The translations under genes and the position numbers were made by a program. Below, one piece after another: positions 57,815 to 64,000 of a stretch of 64,000 nucleotides of DNA; the stretch's first letter is position 1; every line of letters begins with the position of its first letter. Below the pieces are notes generated by a model, which worked only from the letters and a program-made list of their open reading frames with translations, made no database searches and was not told the DNA's origin. This DNA comes from Panax quinquefolius. Its lineage: Eukaryota; Streptophyta; Magnoliopsida; Apiales; Araliaceae. The stretch is from NCBI GenBank assembly GCA_020205615.1, contig CM035171.1:122640893-122704892 (forward strand), read 5' to 3'.

Positions 57815-60306
57815 TGTGACGCCCCCAAAATTAGGTATACATCACCCATCTTGAGTCGCCAGATACATGATACAGAATTCAAATACAACTTAATAATATA
57901 ATTGTCGTGTACAATACGACAAAACATAAACTGTGAGTTTGAATACAAATATTGTCTACTAGAGAGTATACAAACTCAAAAGGAGTCCTCATTACAATTA
58001 TTATCACACTATATCACAGAATAGTAAGGACTACTAATGCACCATCTCTAGACCATCACTCCGCTCCCAGACTCGTCCCCAATTTATATTCTCATTTCAC
58101 GAAGAGAATAATGAAAGAAAGGGTGAGCTCAACTAGCCCAAGAAGAAATATTATGACTAAGATAATGCGTAATAAATTATCATTAGCCTTAAATAGTGTT
58201 AAACTGATACAATATAACAAACATCAAGTTTAATTGCAGCGGAACAAACAATCCATTAAAAGAGTCAAGTAGAGAATAAAATCTACTATCTTTTATGATT
58301 TAAAAGGGTTTTCATCACTTTTATCGCTGGGACTCATCTTAATAAATAATCCACATCATCGAATCACCCCTGCACTACGGCCAAGGATATTCTTTAGTAT
58401 CACGACCATAATTATCCATGCACTACGGGCCAAGAATATTTGTGTATTCATTAATGATCATGATCATGCCAACAACTGTCCATCAATGCACTACGGGCCA
58501 ATGAGGACTTTTACTATATCATTTGTAACATTACGGTCATGATTACACCGGATAATCCCTGGTCATAATCATACCAAGTCCATCTACGCACTACAGGCCA
58601 CAGATGACTTTCAATAAAATATAAACATGAGGATGATGACAATGATATAAGAATTCAATAAAACAAGTTCAAGAATTAATTTATCCAGGAACCAATAACG
58701 TCCAAACTGTCAACATGATACTGCTTTGTAGAGTAAAATTCAAGAATGCTCAGAAGAATAATTCCATGAAAAGATATTGGATGAAGCGCAAATATCAAGG
58801 ATATTCCATTAATTTCATGGAGTATAGAAGTCAAAGTTTTAACCAACTGAGTATAATAAAGAATGGAATAACAAAAGAAATCACCATGCATGCGATATAG
58901 ATCAAGCACGCAGTTATTCTAACAGTAATAATAAATAACGGAACCGGTGTCCCAGAAACGCATGCATGGGATATTCCAACGTAATAATAAAGATCGGAAC
59001 CGTGTCCGTCAGTAAACGTCTGAATAAGATATTCCAATGAATAATAAAGATCGAACCAGTCCCACAAAATGCACTGGACACGGGATATTTCAACAGTAAT
59101 AACAAAGACCGAAATAATGTAAGAATTTCACCAAGTATAGGGTAGCCACAGATATCAAGTTATTCCAATGAATAATAATAAATAATGGAATAATGTAAGT
59201 TCTCTTCATGAATACAAAAAGAAATAACACCCCTTACATTAGTAGGAGATTGAATATCGCGATAGTGTAGTAGCAGAATAATACTCTTCTTCTTTCTCTC
59301 TTATTCTCTCTATACTTTCTCTCTCTATAGCTTGAATGAATTCGTGAAAAATAATGAAGAACTAGGCCTCTATTTATAGAAGATTTCTAGCTTAGCACTT
59401 TCAATGTGAAAAGGCAAGCGACTTGACGACTGGTGATGTGGAAAGAAAAGTGGTTTGACGCCTGTAATGTGAAACACCAAGTGGTTTGACGTCTGTAATG
59501 TGAAACGACAATTGGTTCGACGCCTATAATGTAAAACGACAATTAGTTCGACGCCTGTAATATGAAACGGCAAGTGGTTTGACGTCTGGTAAAGGTAATT
59601 ACTATTGGCGAAAGAGACTCTTAGATGATGACATATGAGCCCCCGTAGAATAACATAGAATAACCAAATTTACCACAAACGTCTCATAATAGACTCTTTA
59701 TATACATCAAGGATTAAATAAATATTATCACAAATCATTTTATTTTTAATCAACACATATTTAATCTTTCAACAATTATTAATCATTAATATTATAACTT
59801 GTCGTCTCAATTATTGATTTAATAATATAACATATTATACAGATGATATTGTAACAATAATTGAATCAATAATATATGAGATATGATGCATCAATTACTG
59901 TAGCAATAATTGAGTATAACTGAGTAACTTCTCACGTAAGCATCAATAATCAATACCGTGTGCTACTACTACGCAACCACACGACATCGCATTTTTTACT
60001 ACCGGGTAGTTCAACAGTTTTAACGGTAACAGCTCCGCAGTTATTTTTATAGAAAGAAAATTTTGTCATTTTCTAACTACGACAATACTTTCGTTGTGGG
60101 GTCCACCAATGATTGTGCCGTCGTACGAATATTCCCTGACAAAAAGAATATTCCCCGACCAATCGAATATTATATAACCACTTGCTTACTTTGCAAAATT
60201 TGTAAATATTACCCACAACTATAACATTATATCAAATCAACACCATAATATTCAAAAATATAATTCGAGAAAATTATTCTTTATTCATAAAAGTTGGGGT
60301 CTTACA
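57815..60306 (-). repeat. 3' LTR of the minus-strand chromovirus
   Basis: Reads on the minus strand TGTAAGACCCCAACTTTTAT to GGGGGCGTCACA. It contains the two family repeats: CACTACGGGCCAA units at 58370-58600 and ATTCCAATGAATAATAAAG units at 58850-59210. A further tandem array at 59400-59585 has ~36-bp units AAGTGGTTTGACG plus CTGTAATGTGAAAC. Confidence 0.92.
59400..59585. repeat. LTR tandem repeat, ~36-bp unit
   Basis: About five units of GTGGTTTGACGCCTGTAATG followed by TGAAACGACAA. Seen only in this LTR copy. Confidence 0.85.
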
Positions 60307-60317
60307 ACCTCCCCTTC

Positions 60318-61502
60318 TTATGAAATTTCATCCTCGAAATTAGGGTACATACCTGGTATGTCGAAGAGATGAGGATACCTTGACTTCATCTCAGATTCTA
60401 ACTCCCAAGTCATTTCCTCCACATCGTGATTTCTCCACAAAACTTTGACTTGAGGTATAACCTTGGAGCGTAGAACATGATCCTTCTTATCCAAGATTTT
60501 AACAGGTAACTGTTCATACGTTAAATCTTCCTCTATCTCGTCTGGTTCTAACTCAATAATGTGGTTCGGGTCTTTCACATATTTACGCAACATAGATATG
60601 TAAAAAACATTATGAACACGAGACATACTTGGCGGTAAGGTGAGTCTATAAGCCACAGTTCCTACTCGATCGAGGATTAAAAATGGGCCGATGAATCGAG
60701 GATTGAGCTTTCCTCTCTTTCCAAATCTCGTAACTCCTTTCCATGGAGCAACACGTAACAACACATGATCTCCTATATCGAATTCCACATCCTTTCGATG
60801 AAGATCAACATAACTCTTTTAATCGATCTTGTGAGGTTTTTATACGTTCTTAGAATCGTTTGAATCTTTTCCGTAGTCATACGTACTCAACTCCGGTCCC
60901 CAACAACGTTGCTTCACCCACCTCATCCCAAAGATACTTTGGAGAATCGACACTTTCTTCCATGGAGGCATGCCAATACTTGCTTGATAACCTGTTGTTG
61001 TAGGAAAAACTCCACCAATGGTAAGAACTTGTCCCAACTTCCCTTGAAATCAAGGACACAGAGTCTTAATAGATCTTCAAGAGTTTGAATAGTCCTCTCC
61101 ATCGTCCGTCCCCTGTTTGAGGATGATATGCCGAAGCTAAATCGTAAGTCTGCGCCATAGCTTTTTGTAAACTAACCCAAAATCGTGAAGTGAACCTTGG
61201 TCTCGATCGAAACTATGGATACCGGCATACCATGCGATCTTACAATCTCATTTATGTACATACGACAAGACGTTCAAGTGTATAAGTTTCTCGATCGATA
61301 AGAAATGAGCGGACTTGGTCAATCTATCAACAATGACCCAAATCGCATCTATGCCTTGAGAAACTTTAGGAAGACCGTGAACGAAATCCATGGTAATGTG
61401 CTCCCACTTCCATTCTAGAATTTCAAGTGGTTGCAATGGACCTTTTGGTACTTGATGATCCGCTTTAACTCGTTGACAAGTTAGACACCTTGAGATAAAC
61501 AA
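60318..61502 (-). pseudogene. Integrase and chromodomain of the chromovirus
   Basis: 61502-61248 encodes CQRVKADHQ, WKWEHITMDFVHGLPK and AIWVIVDRLTKSAHF, the integrase core with the first catalytic Asp. 61245-60790 is frame-broken. 60788-60318 is open and reads RFIGPFLILDRVGTVAYRLT, VHNVFYISMLRKY, LTYEQLPVKILDKKD and the chromodomain VKVLWRNHDVEEMTWELESE. The C-terminal chromodomain places the element among plant chromoviruses (Tekay/Del-like), where it guides integration to heterochromatin. Confidence 0.9.
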
Positions 61503-61633
61503 ATATTATCTCTCTTTCATATTGCTCCACCAAAATGTATGACGAAGATCATGATACATTTTGGTACTCCTAGATGGATTACAAACGGTGTGTGTTGTAC
61601 GCCCATCATGATTTTATACCTTAAATCGGGTCG

Positions 61634-62230
61634 TTAGAACACAAAGTCCGGAGTTGACTCAAGTATTCCTTCTTCATCGATTCTTGCTTCCGGCATAGCA
61701 CCTTCTTGCACTTTCTTCCTCATACGCATCAGCTCCAGGTCTGTAGATTGAGCAACTTTAACTTTATCGATTAAAGTTGGTTCTACTCGAATATTCACCA
61801 TCATCACATGGGTCCCTAGAGTCTTTAACTCTATCTCCATCCTTTGCAAGTCACATAAAATAGGTCTTTGTGTTGACAATATCGCACTCGTACTTGTATA
61901 TGATCTTCTACTCAATGCGTCAGCTACCACGTTCGCTTTTTCAGGATGGTATTGGATGGTATGATCATAATCTTTCAACAGTTCAAGACAACGTCGTTGT
62001 CGCATGTTGAGTTCCTTTTGAGTGAAGAAATATTTGAGGCTTTTATGATCCGTAAAGATCTCCACTTTCTCCCCATACAAGTAATTCCTCCAAATTTTAA
62101 GTGCAAAGACAACAACTGTCAACTCTAGATCATGAGTAGGATAATTCCTCTTATATTCTTTGAGTTGTCGCGAGGCATAGGCTATGACTTTCCCATGTTG
62201 CATGAGAACACATCCCAACCCTTTGCTCAA
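61634..62230 (-). pseudogene. RNase H domain of the chromovirus
   Basis: Open for 198 residues: [60 protein letters not shown] and [16 protein letters not shown]. This is the Ty3/gypsy RNase H. The linker towards integrase follows in the same frame. Confidence 0.9.
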
Positions 62231-62429
62231 GCATCACTTGAGATGACAAATCCTCCGAGCCGGATGGTATTGCCGAGCAGGTGCGCCGAAATGAGTCTCC
62301 TCTTGAGTTCTTGAAAACTCTTCTCACATTCTTCGCTCAAACCAACTTTGTATCTTTCGAGGGAGTTAGTTGAGTTAATGGTGTAGCGATTCGAGAAAAT
62401 CCTTCCACGAATCTCCGATAATAACCAAA

Positions 62430-63060
62430 CTAAACCGAGAAAGCTACGTACTTGATCATCGATTTAGGTTGCTCCCAGCTTTCAATAGCTTCAATCTTTG
62501 CCGGGTCAATAGATATTCCATGACTTGATACTACATGCCCAAGGAATGCTACTTCCTCAAGCCAGAACTCGCATTTCTTTAACTTGGCATAAAGCTTGTA
62601 TTCACGAAGCTTTTGGAGTGTCAGCCTCAAGTGTTGCTTATGATCTTCACGACTTTTGGAATAAATAAGGATGTCATCAATAAAGGCGACCACAAAGTGA
62701 TCCAAATATTCCTTGAATACTCGGTTCATCATATCCATGAAGGCAGCAGGAGCATTAGTCAATCCAAAGGACATGACTAGGAATTCATAATGCCCGCATC
62801 GAAGTTCCGAAGCCGCCTTTTAAAATGTCATCGGTTCTAATCTTCAATTGATTATATCCGAACGAAGATCAATCTTTGAAAAGAATTTGGCTCTTGCAAT
62901 CGGTCAAACAGTCATCAATACGTGGCAATGGGTACCTATTTTTGATGGTGACATGATTCAACTCCCGATAATCAATACAAAGTCGCATACTCCCATCTTT
63001 TTTCTTCACGAATAGAAAGAGCACCCCAAGGAGACGTCTTAGGGACGAATAAAGCCAATG
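62430..63060 (-). pseudogene. Reverse transcriptase of the chromovirus
   Basis: 62774-62430 reads [20 protein letters not shown], the catalytic [35 protein letters not shown] and [13 protein letters not shown]. The N-terminal half (62780-63060) carries LRSGYNQLKI and [13 protein letters not shown] positions only with frame slips; TCTGG of the SGY codons is written TCGG. The FIDD form of the YxDD motif is normal for Ty3/gypsy. Confidence 0.9.
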
Positions 63061-63061
63061 T

Positions 63062-63829
63062 CTAACAATTCCTGCATTGGGTCTTTAACTCCTCGAAGTT
63101 CAATAGAGCCATTCGATATGGGGCTTTGGAAATGGGTTTGGTACCGTGTTCAAGGTCGATACAAAATTCAATTCCACACTCTGGGGGGTAGGCGGGAAGT
63201 TCTTCGTGGAATACGTCAGGAAATTTATTAACAATAGAAATATCGTTCAAAACTGATGTATTTTTGTTTAAATCTGTGGCATGAGCTAAGAAAGCTTGAC
63301 ATCCGTTTTTCAATAAACGAATAGCTTTATGGCTTGAAATGACCGTGATTGATTTTAATGGTTTGGTCACTTGAATTCGCATAATAGGTTGGTTAGGAAT
63401 ATGAAAGCTAACAACCTTACGAAAACAATCAATTTTTGCATGATGAGTAGTTAACCAATCAATCCCTAGAATCCCGTCAAATGCAAGTATTTTCAATGAA
63501 ATAAGATCGACAGGTAATGTGAGGGTACCGATTTGAACCAAACAAGACTTATACACAGTGGATGTAATGAAAGTTTCTCCCAACGGAGTTTCCACATATA
63601 AGTCAAAGTCTAATTTCTCCTGAGTCAAATTTAATCGTAGAGCGCAAATAGGAGAAATAAAAGAATGGGTAGAACCGGTATCAAATAAGGTATAGACTTC
63701 GCTAGAGTTTATGATAAGTTTACCCGTGATAACCTCATTCGGGTTCCTTGCTTTCTGGGAGGTCACAACAAACGCTCTCCCTTGTACTACCGATTTTGAC
63801 TTTTCTGGGACGGCCTTTGGTGCCTCCAT
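63062..63829 (-). pseudogene. Aspartic protease region of the chromovirus
   Basis: Open for 255 residues. YTLFDTGSTHSFIS holds the catalytic Asp (DTG). FDGILGIDWL and IDCFRKVVSF are family positions. It ends with FPDVFHEELP and SKAPYRMA, the entry to RT. This is the longest intact reading frame in the window. Confidence 0.92.
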
Positions 63830-64000
63830 CCTAGCTGAACTTGTCTTTGGTGAACGATAAAATCGGGCTAAGTGACATTCTCTTCCACAATTATAACATG
63901 CTTGACGGACGAGATCCCGCGCAGTTTGGGCGATGTGCCCTCCCTCCGCATTTGAAGCATATGATAGGTGGTCGTTCTCCTTCCTTAACGACAGTCTTTG
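63830..64000 (-). pseudogene. Gag C-terminus with zinc knuckles
   Basis: On the minus strand ICFKCGGRAH then NC forms one CCHC-type knuckle (about 63965-63925) and CYNCGRECHLARF a second, imperfect one (about 63900-63865). The rest of gag lies beyond the window. Confidence 0.75.

Larger units (their letters stand above)
57815..64000 (-). mobile_element. Ty3/gypsy chromovirus, minus strand, partial (3' LTR to gag)
   Basis: 3' LTR 57815-60306 (2492 bp), preceded on the minus strand by the polypurine tract AAGAAGGGGAGGT (60319-60307). Pol and the end of gag follow to the right edge in the order chromodomain, integrase, RNase H, RT, protease, zinc knuckles. It shares its LTR ends with the solo LTRs at 7459 and 22767 and the element at 14352, and is the coding representative of that family in the window. 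The 5' LTR lies beyond 64000. Confidence 0.93.

Noticed and set aside
58676..59105. Several overlapping minus-strand frames in the 57815 LTR
   Set aside because: Translations of the LTR tandem repeats in different frames.

Overview
The window is AT-rich nuclear DNA of a core eudicot plant, probably an asterid; the species is not resolved. The evidence is a split nuclear gene for a chloroplast protein, plant-type introns, Stowaway MITEs, Ty3/gypsy chromoviruses primed by initiator Met-tRNA, and MULE, hAT-like and LTR elements nested in one another. Only one host gene looks intact: the 5' part of plastid ribosomal protein S1 (minus strand, 48-1391). Almost everything else is transposable element or host gene pieces carried by or lying between elements.

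Layout: (1) 1-1650, start of the plastid RPS1 gene and its upstream region. (2) About 1655-30295, a giant Mutator-like element (MULE). It carries a decayed MURA-type transposase on the plus strand (3340-7125) and a Ulp1-like cysteine protease gene with a DUF1985 domain on the minus strand (29700 down to 11082). The two genes converge, and a GGTTACTG-based minisatellite fills introns and flanks. Two LTR insertions sit inside it: a 2.7 kb solo LTR (7459-10194, target duplication CAAAT) and a 12.3 kb two-LTR element (14352-26691, target duplication AAGCC) that splits one Ulp1 exon. The 5' LTR of the second holds a further solo LTR (22767-26085, target duplication ATTAG) containing pieces of three unrelated host genes (OPT, STP and VPS15). 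(3) 30324-38790, hAT-like non-autonomous elements (two with clear 8-bp target duplications, one carrying a PB1-protein fragment), a C2-domain gene fragment, and two long foldback hairpins. (4) 38800-44572, a decayed plus-strand chromovirus, abutting a nucleoredoxin-like gene remnant (44574-45478). (5) 46160-49569, a Pack-MULE with long terminal inverted repeats carrying ribosomal protein S7 and squalene synthase exons. (6) 49570-57700, MITEs, foldbacks, a MED15-like Gln-rich fragment and two Stowaways. (7) 57815-64000, the 3' LTR and pol/gag part of a minus-strand chromovirus of the same LTR family as the elements in (2); it runs off the right edge.

The transposons explain most of the structure. 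Insertions can be ordered: the MULE came first, then LTR elements in it, then a solo LTR inside an LTR. Coding frames in the TE parts are broken by many small changes, and a striking share of those I examined fall at CAG/CTG positions. This raises the possibility of consensus errors at methylated CHG sites rather than true decay only.
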